Shown here: positions 34,957-45,445 of the stretch, piece after piece
Numbering within the stretch: the first letter of the stretch is position 1
How the letters are laid out: the number at the start of each line of letters is the position of its first letter
DNA from: Albophoma yamanashiensis
Taxonomy: Eukaryota; Ascomycota; Sordariomycetes; Hypocreales; Ophiocordycipitaceae
Reading direction: 5' to 3'
DNA: 64,000 bases
Assembly (NCBI GenBank): GCA_001600555.1
Contig: BCKH01000005.1
Location: 1,612,001 to 1,676,000 of the forward strand
Notes under the pieces: model-generated
The model's input: the letters and a program-made list of their open reading frames with translations, nothing else
Database searches by the model: none
Told to the model about the DNA's origin: nothing
Translations under genes and position numbers: made by a program

Positions 34957-35788
34957 ATGTCCTTCCGTAGCGTCACCGGCCGGATTGCCGTCGGCTCGGT
35001 GATTGTCGCCACCACCACGGCGGGCATTTACACGGCGCAGGTTTACCGGCGCATTTCTGGCGTCTCCAAGGGTAGCATCACGAGTTGCGACCAAGTCGCT
35101 GACTCCTTCCGGCAATCCAAGACCATCCGCCAGCTTGTGAATCCGCGGGGGCACACAGCGTGGGCGGACTCGCGGTCCATTACCATCACGATTCCCCCTG
35201 GACACCGTGTATCGGATGAGGCTATTCTGGCGCAATTTGTCAAGGGCTTCTTTGGCGGAAAGGTGTTTGCTCCCGAGAGGATAGCCCTCGGATTGGTTCA
35301 ATGGTCTGTTGGGCCATTCAGCGGTCAGTAGACAAAAAGGACACCATAAGCCCGTGGACGATCCTGACAACTTTCAAGGCCTTGAACCCATCACACCACC
35401 AGCGCAGGTCTGGGACCCGTCAGACCTGTCAGACCAAAAGCTGCCACCCATACATACTGTCCTCTTCAGTTGCTTCCAGGTGGCACACATTGACATCTCC
35501 TCGTCCGAAGCAAAGGACGGCGCCGCAGAAAGCAGCATCGACATCCTCTACGGCTCCGGCCAGTCGCAATTTGCAGGATCTCACCGCTTCAGCGTCGTTC
35601 AAGAGGCGCCGCAAGGCGACGATGAGACCACGACGGCTCATCTGACTCTTGCTTGTGTGACGTGCAATCCAACGGTCGACAAAGCGATGAAGCCTGGCTT
35701 CATGTTCCTATTTCACAAGCTGTACGCCATGTTACTGTTCAAGGACGCCGTGTCTAGCGTAAGAGAATTTACGGACGGTGCATTTTGA
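34957..35788 (+). CDS. uncharacterised protein with N-terminal membrane anchor
   Basis: Predicted 258-aa protein. Exons are 34957-35323 and 35379-35788, joined by a 55-nt intron with donor GTCAGT, branch CTGAC and acceptor AAG. Splicing gives the smooth join GPFSGLEPITPP. A hydrophobic segment near residues 8-28 suggests a signal anchor, perhaps mitochondrial or ER. The core contains ITIPPGHRVSDEAILAQF, FVKGFFGGKVFAPER and a C-terminal beta-rich half ending LLFKDAVSSVREF. I do not recognise the family. The clean splice and typical composition support a real gene. The non-standard donor is the weak point of the model. Confidence 0.75.
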
Positions 35789-35956
35789 GTCTGTGATATG
35801 TGGGTAGACTGACGGCGATGGGAGCATCGCAATGGGCGGCGCTTAATGGACTAGGGTTTCGATTTGGCAGTCTCACATTCACATCTTGTACATGTTCTCA
35901 TACAGATATAGATTGGACTGGAGTCGGTCGATCATCTCTCAACAAATACCCCGTTA

Positions 35957-38629
35957 CTAGATAGCGGCCTCAAACGCCTTTATGTTTCCTCCGCTTATTT
36001 GAACCCTTTTCCCCCTCCCCGAAGACCTTAACTGCAAGTGCAATGTCTCGTGCGGCCACAGCGTTACATAGTTGTCTGACCACAGCGCCGGGTTGACGTC
36101 CTCGCCATGCTCATCCACGAGATTAAGCCGCACAAAGAATGCCGGCACCGCTGAGTTGTTCTCCAACTCCAGAATCTTGCTGTTAGGTTCGGAAGCCATC
36201 GCCGGCTTCAGCGACACTGTGGCCGTCTTCATTGTGCCGAGTGCAGAGAAATCGGAAAATTTGGTTACGGGTGTGTGGTACCAGGTTGAGTTCTTCCAGT
36301 CAAGAGCATCGATTGTCTTTGTTAGCCAATAGACGTTGCGGCTCAGCGTGACGCCCTTGTCGTTGGAGAGCATTAGCCGCAGGAACACAACGTCCTTGAT
36401 GCGGTTCAAGCCCAATATTTTGCCAACGTTAGCCGCCGTGTTCGCCTTTGTGGTCACCGTGAGGGTCTGCTCAGATATCACCTCGCCCTCTAGGTCAATC
36501 AATTCCACAGAAATTGTTCTTAAGCCTTCATGGTCTAGGGAGTGATTAATGATCCACGCGCATTGCCGGACATAGTCGTACGCGACGTGCTCGACTTTGG
36601 AGCCCATCTTGGTGCCAAAATACGAGCCTGCTGGATGCATGTAGTGGTCAAACTGGTTCCAGTGTAGACTTGGCCACGCATTATTGAGCATCCAGTAGAT
36701 GGTACCCGTTGCAGGCCTCTCGGAATTCCATTGTGATGAATAGCCCTCGTGCTGCGCGCGCGTGGCCTCATAGTCCATCATCTGCGCCTTGAGTAGGTAG
36801 TCATCGAGCGATTTCGGCGCGCCGTAGCGCTCAAATAGGGCCTTGTTATAGATTTTTCGGTTGTAAAAGGAGGACATATTGGTCGACATGTGGAAGAGGT
36901 TTTTTTCAGGCTGCTTCCAGAGATCCTCCATGTCGCTGTTGGATAAGAATTTCTTGAGACTGCCAAGCTCCGGTGTGCCTACGCCAGCCCCCAACTCCGA
37001 ACCAAAGCCAAAGGCGGCGCCGAGGTGACCTGTGTAGGGTTCTGTGTCGTACCAATAGTTGGGCGGCACCCAGTCATACGGTCCGTCCATCTTCATGCCC
37101 CCCGGGCCCAGCAGCTTGGGGAAGCCCCGTTTCGACGCCGAGGGAATGATGGGGACCTGCCAGTACACGCCCTTGAGAGCGTCTACGTAGATCTTCGTTG
37201 CGCGGTCATTGGGCCAAAAGTCGCTACCGATAAAATAAGCTAGCACGCTGGGGTGCGTTTGCAGCATTGCTGCTTCGTGCTCCATACTCGCGTTGGCCGT
37301 TTCATAGTCGTTCTCGACCCAGAGAGGTACGGGATCGACTTGTAGCTCGTGGTTGTAGTCCCATGACTCCCACTTGGAGCAACAGACCCAGCCAGCAATT
37401 ATCATGATGCCCATCTCATCGGCAATCTCATACAGCTCTGGGTGCTCCATCATACCCTCGAGGCGGATCACATTGAGGCCCATTTCGAGCGCGTATTGTG
37501 CAATTGTCATGAATCGGTTGCGATCCCAGCGGAAGAACTGATCCGGACTGTAGCCGCCCCCGAGGACTTGGAATGGGTGCCCGTTGACGGTGAACAATGT
37601 GTCGTTGTAGCTGTTTAGTTGCGATGTGACAGTTCGAATGCCAAACTGCTGCTCCGCAATGTCTGAGAGTTTCGAGTCAACTAAAAAGGCCAACTCAGAC
37701 TTGTACAAGTGTTGATCACCCCAGGCTTTAGGCCACCATATCTTGGGCTTCTTGATGACGTGGCTAATTTCAATGACCTTGGTCTCCCGGGGACCCAATT
37801 TTAACATCTGTTCTTTCAAGAACTTCTTGCAGCCAGAGAGGTCCTTTATAGCCGATTTGGCTATAACTTGCACCTCGTACTCTTCCAAGTTTTCCGCCTT
37901 AGCACGCACCGTTACCTTGGCTGGACTCTTCTCAACAGGCATGTCCATGTCAATGGATATACTCATCGTACCCATGAAGACGGGCCCCGTCTGCCGGACT
38001 ACAATGTCGCGCCAAATGCCTGATCCATTGTCCGGAGCGTGTGGATTCCAGTCGACAAAGCCCTGCACGAGGTCGTAGTCAAAACTCGCGGGGTAAGACT
38101 TTACCGCCAGGGCATTAATCTCAGACAGGGTGTCGGTAATGTCATAAATGTGGCCGCCAAAGCTACCAGCTTGGAACACCTTGTCAGCGATCTGCCTGCC
38201 GTTAAGATATAGATCCGCCCGCGAAGAGATGCCATTTGTCTCGAGGAAAAAGTGTTGACTCTGCTTGGGGACAAGCGAGAATTCGTTGCGGTAGACCCAA
38301 GGTTGGAGAAACTGACCCCAGTCCAGGCGGTTGAGGTTGTCAGAGTACCAGAGGTCCGAGTCTTTGTACAGACCAGCATCTAGGAGGCAACCCATAAGTG
38401 TGCAACGTGATGATCTGATATGGTGCCACGAGGAAGTGTCAAGACCTGGCTTCGACACTACTGCGAGATCCACGTTGACTTCTGACAACGGTTTCAGATC
38501 CCAGTTGTAAATGACTCCGTTTTGGCCTGGTCTCGACGTGATAGTCTGAGCGGCGCGTTCCTGGACAGAGACCACTGCCTCCACAAAAGCGCTCTCCAGC
38601 AATAGAAATGCCAGTATATGTCCAAGCAT
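35957..38629 (-). CDS. secreted exo-beta-D-glucosaminidase, GH2
   Basis: Predicted 890-aa single-exon enzyme that would release glucosamine from the non-reducing end of chitosan oligomers. The ATG at 38629 is chosen because it opens a signal peptide (MLGHILAFLLLESAFVEA). The frame extends 45 codons further upstream, but with a leader that looks less like secretion. The layout is a GH2 sugar-binding beta-sandwich, an Ig-like domain, and a TIM barrel with GGGYSPDQFFRWD and ADEMGIMIIAGWVCC. The predicted acid/base is Asp470 in FIGSDFWPND, an Asp where most GH2 enzymes have Glu, as in CsxA-type exo-glucosaminidases. The nucleophile is Glu545 in FGSELGAG. These positions almost coincide with D469/E541 of Amycolatopsis CsxA. 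This fits a chitin/chitosan-degrading lifestyle. Confidence 0.93.
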   Translation of the reverse strand: MLGHILAFLLLESAFVEAVVSVQERAAQTITSRPGQNGVIYNWDLKPLSEVNVDLAVVSKPGLDTSSWHHIRSSRCTLMGCLLDAGLYKDSDLWYSDNLNRLDWGQFLQPWVYRNEFSLVPKQSQHFFLETNGISSRADLYLNGRQIADKVFQAGSFGGHIYDITDTLSEINALAVKSYPASFDYDLVQGFVDWNPHAPDNGSGIWRDIVVRQTGPVFMGTMSISIDMDMPVEKSPAKVTVRAKAENLEEYEVQVIAKSAIKDLSGCKKFLKEQMLKLGPRETKVIEISHVIKKPKIWWPKAWGDQHLYKSELAFLVDSKLSDIAEQQFGIRTVTSQLNSYNDTLFTVNGHPFQVLGGGYSPDQFFRWDRNRFMTIAQYALEMGLNVIRLEGMMEHPELYEIADEMGIMIIAGWVCCSKWESWDYNHELQVDPVPLWVENDYETANASMEHEAAMLQTHPSVLAYFIGSDFWPNDRATKIYVDALKGVYWQVPIIPSASKRGFPKLLGPGGMKMDGPYDWVPPNYWYDTEPYTGHLGAAFGFGSELGAGVGTPELGSLKKFLSNSDMEDLWKQPEKNLFHMSTNMSSFYNRKIYNKALFERYGAPKSLDDYLLKAQMMDYEATRAQHEGYSSQWNSERPATGTIYWMLNNAWPSLHWNQFDHYMHPAGSYFGTKMGSKVEHVAYDYVRQCAWIINHSLDHEGLRTISVELIDLEGEVISEQTLTVTTKANTAANVGKILGLNRIKDVVFLRLMLSNDKGVTLSRNVYWLTKTIDALDWKNSTWYHTPVTKFSDFSALGTMKTATVSLKPAMASEPNSKILELENNSAVPAFFVRLNLVDEHGEDVNPALWSDNYVTLWPHETLHLQLRSSGRGKRVQISGGNIKAFEAAI

Positions 38630-39307
38630 GATCGCCAAAGAGAAGCTCAGACGGCTGAAAGCCACATGTTTAGAAGGCCTAATCGCGAGATCAAGGCCTG
38701 TAAATATATTGCCAATAATGACAAGGTACAACGTTACCTTACATTCTCCCCGCCTGGTGCGCATGGTCCTAGGTGCAGTCTCAAGGCGAGGTTACAGTGA
38801 CCACAAAAAGCTACCTCGACGTGTTCGGACACTTCGACAAAAGGGATGAAGCACTAAATGAGCGGCATCATAATTTGGAGCGCACAGCGGCGGGGTAGGG
38901 GTCAGACGCGTCTCTCCCCGGCCCCGTTTGTCCACACGTCGGCTCAGTCCGGAGGAGTCCAAGAATGTGAGGCACGGGTCCCACCTGCTCGCAAAAGAAA
39001 GAATTAAACTTACAACTGTCTGCAAGATTGCCTTCCTTTTCAACAGCAACGATGACATCAGCGATCTATTATGAATCGTCGATATTATGTATGCGCGGTA
39101 TGTGGGAGTCAGAACATGGACGTCTAAGCTAGCCTCCTCCGCTACTTCCTAAGGAAGCACTAGCGTACCAAATCTGTCTATGCGAAAGCGGAGAATTCGA
39201 GCTGACTCTTAAGTGGACAACCAGCTGTTATTAGTCCTCGCGCTAGGGAACGTGAATCCAGCGATTTTGAAGCATTTATGGACGATTCAACTTAGTTCTA
39301 CGATATT
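38630..39307. other. intergenic region
   Basis: No gene seen between the 5' end of the GH2 gene and the 3' end of the GH31 pseudogene. Confidence 0.5.
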
Positions 39308-40990
39308 TCACGGAATATATGTGTGAGCTGAAAGACCTTTCCTTTCATCTCTTTTCATCTGCTGGTAGCGGTATAACCCTGCAACTTGAGCGACGTCTCT
39401 TGCATCGCCTATCGGCAGCTCAACCGTCAGGTCCTTCCAGAGTGCCTTGAACCCCGAACTCTTGTCTGGGGAGAACCTGACGCTGATAGTTCATGTTGTT
39501 TCCGTGGTGTTGTATGAGATGGTATAATTCGAGACCTTGTTCTTAGCAACCGAGGAGACTAAGTTATCTTCGTACCACGTTGTCCCATAAGACTGCTTCC
39601 ATGACCCTCCTGGAGGAGGAAAGATCTCGACAGCCCGCCAGTCGTTTAACGGCAATGCTGCAATATTCATTTTCTCTACTGGGGATAATACCTGGACATC
39701 TCTGCCCATGGGGACGGCTGTCCCGACTTTGGCAAGTACTGGAATTCCTGCGCCATGCCACTGGGCATCCAGGGCCACCCAGTTTCCTGCACCGAGCTGC
39801 TAATAAGGAGCATTGAGGTTGATGAAGCCTTCATTCTCCTCCCTTTGCTTCGACAGGTACACTCTTGCATGGCTCACTCCCGGTTCGTACACGGCACCCA
39901 CGAGCAAGTAGTTGCCAAGCCAATACTGACCCTCCCCATCTTTGAGCGGTGGTGTCCATACCTCATCATCATCGTAGCCACAGCCTGTCCACCTGTGTGG
40001 TGGCACCAGTCAGGTGGCTGATGGGCATGAGGGAGTATAGGTACGGGATCATCGCGTATCATCGATCAATGGCCTTCCGCACAAGCGGCGTAATCTATAG
40101 ATACATTCAGGGTTGGATGACATTGCCAGCATTGTTGTTGTTACCCGTCTTGAAGTAATTTGGAGCAAAACGCGGTGGAAGTGCGCCAAGTTGGATGCAT
40201 TGAAGCAAAAGCTCTGAGACGGCTGTTTCCCTTCAAAGCCACCAATTCCGTGACCGTAACACTGCATCAGGCACATACCACCATTTAGCTAAATCGCAAT
40301 GGCATCTCTCATACTCTCCCAGCTCGTGGTGTTGTCACCACTCCAAGAGCTACACGCATACCTCATTGTTCCCGCGGTGGCGCTGTGAGTGATGACTAAA
40401 GGGCGGCAATCAGGATCCTCATCCACCAAGGCATCGTGCGATGCTTTGCCATGAAGTTCGGTGTGCAGATTGCGTCCCCATAAGCCGACTTGATGGCGGT
40501 CTTTGTAGCAGCCTGTGGCTTGAAGTCATGGATCAAGGGCGCACTCAACCATTGTCGGGTATGGTGTACTCAATATTGTCTTTGCAAATGCAATCGATTC
40601 CTTGACTTTGCAGTTGTCTGACGCCGTCGTGCCACCAATTGAAGCCTGCGGCTGATGCAAAAAAGTCAATTCAACTTCCCTGGCCGCTCTCGCCGCCTCC
40701 AGCGCTCCAACGTCGGGTCACAGCCGCTTGTTTCGTCGGAGGGTCGGTGAAAAGAACCCCAGCCTGCTTCAATTTGACATACTCGTGGTGGTTGAGCAGG
40801 ACATCGACGTACGGTTTTATATTTGCAATGAGTCTCATTCCGAGCTTGCGGTACTCCTTGATCAAACCTCCGGGGCTCGGGAGGCGGTGCTTGTTCCAAG
40901 TGGAAACGTTCTAGTTCTTGGCGGTTGTTCGGCCACGGTGTATCCGAGTATACTCTGTCGCAGCAATCGAGGTCATTTTGGTACTTGTCT
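39308..40990 (-). pseudogene. broken GH31 glycosidase (alpha-glucosidase/xylosidase family)
   Basis: Family blocks appear in the right order on the minus strand but in shifting frames. They are: STWNKHRLPSPGGLIKEYR and MRLIANIKPYVDVLLNHHEY (about 40700-40920); FFASAAGFNWWHDGVRQL and ICKDNIEYTIPDNG (nucleophile region, about 40550-40660); GHGIGGFEGKQPS and frames around 40050-40260; GYDDDEVWTPPLKDG and YWLGNYLLVGAVYEPGVS (39800-40000); WVALDAQWHGAGIPVLAKVG; then VRFSPDKSSGFKALWKDL and the end at 39308. In-frame stops occur at 40545-40547, 39800-39802 and 39491-39493, alongside several frame changes. The 5' part cannot be traced with confidence beyond about 40990. The many readable blocks suggest fairly recent inactivation. 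Confidence 0.85.
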
Positions 40991-41716
40991 TTATCCTATG
41001 CCTATTGAACTTACAACGAGGGAGCTGGATCTATAAAGAAAGGCAGTCATGGGAATGTTCCTAGAAGGTACAGCACAAGCACATCTTGGATCAAAGCATA
41101 TTTCGATCCCGGCACACGGCAGAGGGGGCGCTGCTGTCCCTGCCCCAAGTGGCAGGTGCCCATTCACTCGGATGGCGGGGACCCTTGCGATGGCTTCATC
41201 GAAAGCGGAGAAGCGCGGCCTCCGCATTAGTGAAGATCGACCGAGATCATACTCCTCGTACTCCATAGACTCTACAACTGTGCGGGGTTATGCAACGTTG
41301 CGACTGAGATGTAGCCTGTTTGCGAAATTCACAGCCCGAAGGAGTATACATAGTCCACGCGTGGGCGCAATCAAATGTTTAGGATTCGTAGGCGTCGAAT
41401 AGGGTCAGCGAGAAGTCGGCATGTCCACCCACAGATAGAGCCGTCGGGTTTTTGCCTGTGCAGCAGTTTGGTGTGCCGGAGCTTCGGCAGCCAGCTAATT
41501 TGTGGTCATCTTAGCCGATCCTTTACGTAGTGCTACCCATGCTTTCTTACATGTATCTTGGTTGAGCAGGCAGGTGGGATAAAGGCCGTGTCTCCGCGCG
41601 TCCTGTTCTCGGTACATGTACGCAGCTCCAATTACCAATTGTACGACACTCGTCACTTAATTGTTATGCTTCTTGCTCCCTTTCCTGGTCCAGCTAAGAC
41701 ACCACTCGACGGAGCT
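40991..41716. other. region upstream of GH35 gene
   Basis: No confident gene. A minus-strand frame 40991-41266 continues in the direction of the GH31 relic and could be its 5' end, but it carries no GH31 motif I can recognise. The GH35 frame is open from 41558, ahead of the chosen start. Confidence 0.35.
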
Positions 41717-43642
41717 ATGCTTTTGAAATCCTCCATTACTGGTCTAACAGCTCTGCTGTCAGTCGTCGTACCCCTTGTCTCGTCGAAACCGGCCGCAATT
41801 CGAGGGAATTTCACCTACAATGACAGGCAATTTCTTCTCAATGGTGAGCCATTCCAGATCATCGGAGGTCAGATGGACCCACAGCGCATCCCAAAGGAAT
41901 ATTGGCGGCAGCGGCTACAAATGGCTGCAGGCATGGGCCTGAATACTGTGTTCAGCTACATTTTTTGGAACAATTTGGAACCCCGTCCAGGCGAATGGGA
42001 CTTTAAGGGTCGAAATGACGTAGCTCAATTCTTCCGAATTGCCCAAGAAGAGGGCCTTCACGTTGTGCTCCGGCCTGGTCCGTATATTTGCGGCGAACAC
42101 GAATGGGGAGGATTCCCGGCCTGGCTGAGCCAAATTGCCGGTATGCAGGTCCGTCAGAACAATGGGCCTTTTCTGGATGCAACAAAACGGTACCTTGATC
42201 GGCTAGGTTCGGAGCTTCGAGGTCTTCAGGTATCCCATGGCGGTCCCATCTTGATGTCACAGTTGGAGAATGAATACGGAAGCTTCGACAAGGACAAGCA
42301 TTACCTGCAATCGATGGCCGACATGCTAAGAGCCAACTTCGACGTTATTCTTTACACAAACGATGGTGGTGGCAAAGGGTATCTTGATGGTGGCTCTCTG
42401 CATGGTGTGCTCGCTCAGACAGATGGCGACCCAAAGACTGGATTCGAGGCTCGTGACAAATATGTTACCGACCCGACCTGCTTAGGTCCACTTCTCGACG
42501 GCGAGTATTATATTACTTGGATTGACGACTGGTCCAGTACCTCAGCGCACCACATTACCTCTGGGGACCAAGGCGCCATGGAAGCAGCTGTTAAAGACCT
42601 GGAATGGGTTCTGCAAGGGAACAATTCGTTCAGTATCTACATGTTCCACGGCGGAACGAACTGGGGCTTCGAGAACGGTGGTATCTGGGCCAATGACCGC
42701 ACCTTGGCTGTGACTTCAAGCTACGACTACGGAGCACCATTAGACGAGAGTGGCAGGCCAACCGAGCTCTACTACAAGCTTCGAGACATGATCTCCAAAT
42801 ACGTCCCTGCGGGAAGTATTCCCGAGGTTCCACTGCTTCCGCCGCTCGCAGAAGTCCCAGAATTTACACTCCGTCCCGTGTTGAAACTCTTTGAGACGCG
42901 TTCAGCGCAGCCGGACAGGCAGTCCGCGCAACCAATCACTATGGAGGCTCTTGGCCAGTCATACGGTTTCATCCTTTATGAGCACACCGTTGTGGAAGCC
43001 GCCAATGGCATCCTAACTCCTGGCGATGGGCCGCGTGATCGTGTTATTATCTACGTCAATGGTGCCAAGGTCGGTGTGATCGACAGGACATACGTTACAC
43101 CTCGCTCCGTGGAGGTATCTCTCAAGGAAGGTGACCTCTTGCAGTTGCTCGTTGAGAATCTCGGACGAATCGACTACTCCTATAAGTTGAAAGAGCAACA
43201 AAAGGGAATCGTTGGCAATGTCACCGTTGGAAAAGGCAGTGTTCTGGAAGGGTGGTCGACGTACTCGTTTGCGTTATCCACCCTGCCATCTGGCCTTACA
43301 GGGAGCCAAGAAGTCACTCCCGAAGAGAATGGTAGCCCAGTGTTTTACACAGGGTCATTTGAGCTTCCACCCGGCACGAACTCTAGCCTCAGTGGCGATA
43401 CCTTCTTATCTTTGACAAATGGGATCAAGGGTCAAGTTTGGGTCAATGGCATCAACCTGGGACGCTACTGGACCGTCGGACCTCAGCAGGGTTTGTACGT
43501 TCCCGGCTGTTACATCAAGGACCCTGGATCCTCGAACGACGTTGTCGTTCTAGAGCTTGAGCCGCGAGCCGATACGCAGCTAAGTGGCAAGGGAATTGCA
43601 ATCAGAGAGTGGGGCAACAAACCAGACCCTGATGCTTCTTAA
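41717..43642 (+). CDS. secreted beta-galactosidase, GH35
   Basis: Predicted 641-aa single-exon glycosidase acting on terminal beta-galactosides. The ATG at 41717 gives a signal peptide (MLLKSSITGLTALLSVVVPL); in-frame ATGs at 41558 and 41666 would add a leader without a signal at its start. GH35 signatures are GGQMDPQRIPKEYWRQRL, the NTVFSYIFWNNLEP block, the proton donor Glu186 in SQLENEYGS, and the nucleophile Glu263 in LLDGEYYITW. The C-terminal jelly-roll domains include GQVWVNGINLGRYW. It resembles the shorter GH35 enzymes (about 640 aa) rather than the roughly 1000-aa secreted LacA type. Next to the MFS transporter, regulator and galactonate dehydratase, it may supply galactose for uptake and oxidation. 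Confidence 0.94.
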   Translation: MLLKSSITGLTALLSVVVPLVSSKPAAIRGNFTYNDRQFLLNGEPFQIIGGQMDPQRIPKEYWRQRLQMAAGMGLNTVFSYIFWNNLEPRPGEWDFKGRNDVAQFFRIAQEEGLHVVLRPGPYICGEHEWGGFPAWLSQIAGMQVRQNNGPFLDATKRYLDRLGSELRGLQVSHGGPILMSQLENEYGSFDKDKHYLQSMADMLRANFDVILYTNDGGGKGYLDGGSLHGVLAQTDGDPKTGFEARDKYVTDPTCLGPLLDGEYYITWIDDWSSTSAHHITSGDQGAMEAAVKDLEWVLQGNNSFSIYMFHGGTNWGFENGGIWANDRTLAVTSSYDYGAPLDESGRPTELYYKLRDMISKYVPAGSIPEVPLLPPLAEVPEFTLRPVLKLFETRSAQPDRQSAQPITMEALGQSYGFILYEHTVVEAANGILTPGDGPRDRVIIYVNGAKVGVIDRTYVTPRSVEVSLKEGDLLQLLVENLGRIDYSYKLKEQQKGIVGNVTVGKGSVLEGWSTYSFALSTLPSGLTGSQEVTPEENGSPVFYTGSFELPPGTNSSLSGDTFLSLTNGIKGQVWVNGINLGRYWTVGPQQGLYVPGCYIKDPGSSNDVVVLELEPRADTQLSGKGIAIREWGNKPDPDAS

Positions 43643-43799
43643 TAACCAGATATACCGCATTTGTTTGCGCTATAGCTGAGGGAACTGGGAGCTATTTGAT
43701 ATAATCACCGGGTCATCTTCATAGGGAAGTTTCATGCTTCGTGAATTTCTTTATATCTACACATGATAGCGGGATTAAAAGGATCCGCTGTGTATTCGC

Positions 43800-45445
43800 T
43801 TAAACCAAGTATCTGAATCCCTTTCTCATCCTCAGAGCCTCATCGTTGCTGTCGATGATGTCGCGTCCCGGCTGCTCACCCGAGACCGCATTGGTCTCGC
43901 ACTCCTCGAGCTTCTTGTTCAAGCTGCGGAGCATCATTCGGAAAATAACGCAGCCGACAATGGTCACGCCAAACATAGAGAGCACGATGCCGTAGCTCTT
44001 GCGGTAGCCGTTGTCCTTGAGATTCCAAACGTATGATCCTGCCACGTTACCAAGCTGGCTGAAGGCATTGATCATGGCGATGGCGACGGCGCGCTTGGCC
44101 GGGGGTCGAGGGAACGACGAGCTGATCCAAGAATAGAACACGATGAAGCCCGCGTAGGATCCTGCCTGCAGGAAGAGAGCAAGATAGCGCGCGGCGACGT
44201 TCAGCGTCGACATGCTGATGACGAACCCCACGATGCCCATGAGGATAGGGCCAACAATGTGCCAGAACTGCACGACATGGTTAGCTTAAGACGTGCTTTT
44301 AATATGTCTTTGATTGCCACTGACCTTTTCTTGCGTCCGATCGGCGTGCCAAGAAACGAGAATGGACACCAGACACGAGAAGACCCACGGGGGCGAGCTC
44401 ATGAGCAGCGTAGGGACGTAGTCAAAGCCAAGAGTGCCGGTGAGGGTCGGCTATAGTGTTGTCAGCAATCTACGTCTATGTTTCGTTGGAACGATGGAGA
44501 ACTTACGAAGAAGGCGTTGAAGGAAAGGCCAACAACGTAGGCAGTGAATGTGAACATCATGACGTAGATCTTGACATCCGACAGAGCCATCCACAGGCCG
44601 TCAAAGGCGCCCTGGTCTGCGCCGTCCTTGTCCGCCTCACCGACATCCTCAAACATGCGCAGTTGTGCGACAGTCCTCTCCTCTTCGGTGAAGCCACGGG
44701 CGTTGTGCGGCAGGTCGGGCAGGATGAAGGCGGCAGAGATTGCAACAGCCATGGTGATGGCGCCCTCGATCCAGAAAAGCCAGCGCCACGCAGCGTGACC
44801 CAGCACTCCTTGCATGTTCGAGAGCACGCCGGCACCAACCAGGGCAGAGAAGGCATTGGAAATGAGGTTACCGCAAAAGAGGATGGCGTTTCGAGTCGTC
44901 AGCTCGCGGCGGGTATACCACTTCGACAGGATCAGCAATGCACCCGGGAGGAAGGCCGCCTCGATGAAGCCCAGGAAGAAACGGATGAGCACCATGCCGG
45001 TGAAGTCATTGGCGACACCGGACAAGGTGGAGATGAGACCCCAAAGCAGCATGGCGCAGGAGATGTAGAGCGACGGCCGCTGGATGCGGTTGATGAACAT
45101 GTTGGAAGGCACCTGCATCAGGATGTAGCCGACGTATAGGATGCTCAGGCACGTGGCGTACTGCGTGCTGTCGAGCTTCAGGTCGTCTTGAAGACCCTTG
45201 AGACGCGCGGCGGCAATGTTGTTGCGGTCGAGGTAGTTCATGATGTAAATGAGGACAAACAGGCCGCATCGGGTGTCCAGCTTGCGCTTCAGCTGCTTCT
45301 CCACAGTGACCCGACGCTCCGGATCAATGTAGAACGGCTGAGCATCCCGGGCGCCGGTGTCAACGTGCTCCAGGTTCTCAACGTCGTGCTTCTCCGAGTA
45401 GTGAGCGTTGGCGGCGTGCGCCTGGCTGATGTCGTCGCCGGCCAT
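43800..45445 (-). CDS. MFS transporter, Dal5-like anion:cation symporter family
   Basis: Predicted 510-aa, 12-segment transporter. Exons are 44507-45445, 44325-44450 and 43800-44266/44267. Introns are phase 0, with donors GTAAGT and GTCAGT and branches CTGAC and CTAAC. Family marks include MNYLDRNNIAAARLKGLQDDL, YVGYILMQVPSN, RFFLGFIEAAFLPGALLILSKWY (positions about 60-190), and the C-half block AGFIVFYSWISSSFPRPPAKR. The ATG at 45445 is used because the upstream extension to 45616 is compositionally different and the cytosolic leader MAGDDISQ is typical. ACS/Dal5 members carry organic anions such as allantoate, nicotinate or hexonates. Lying between a beta-galactosidase and a galactonate dehydratase, this one may carry galactonate, but that is inference. 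Confidence 0.91.
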
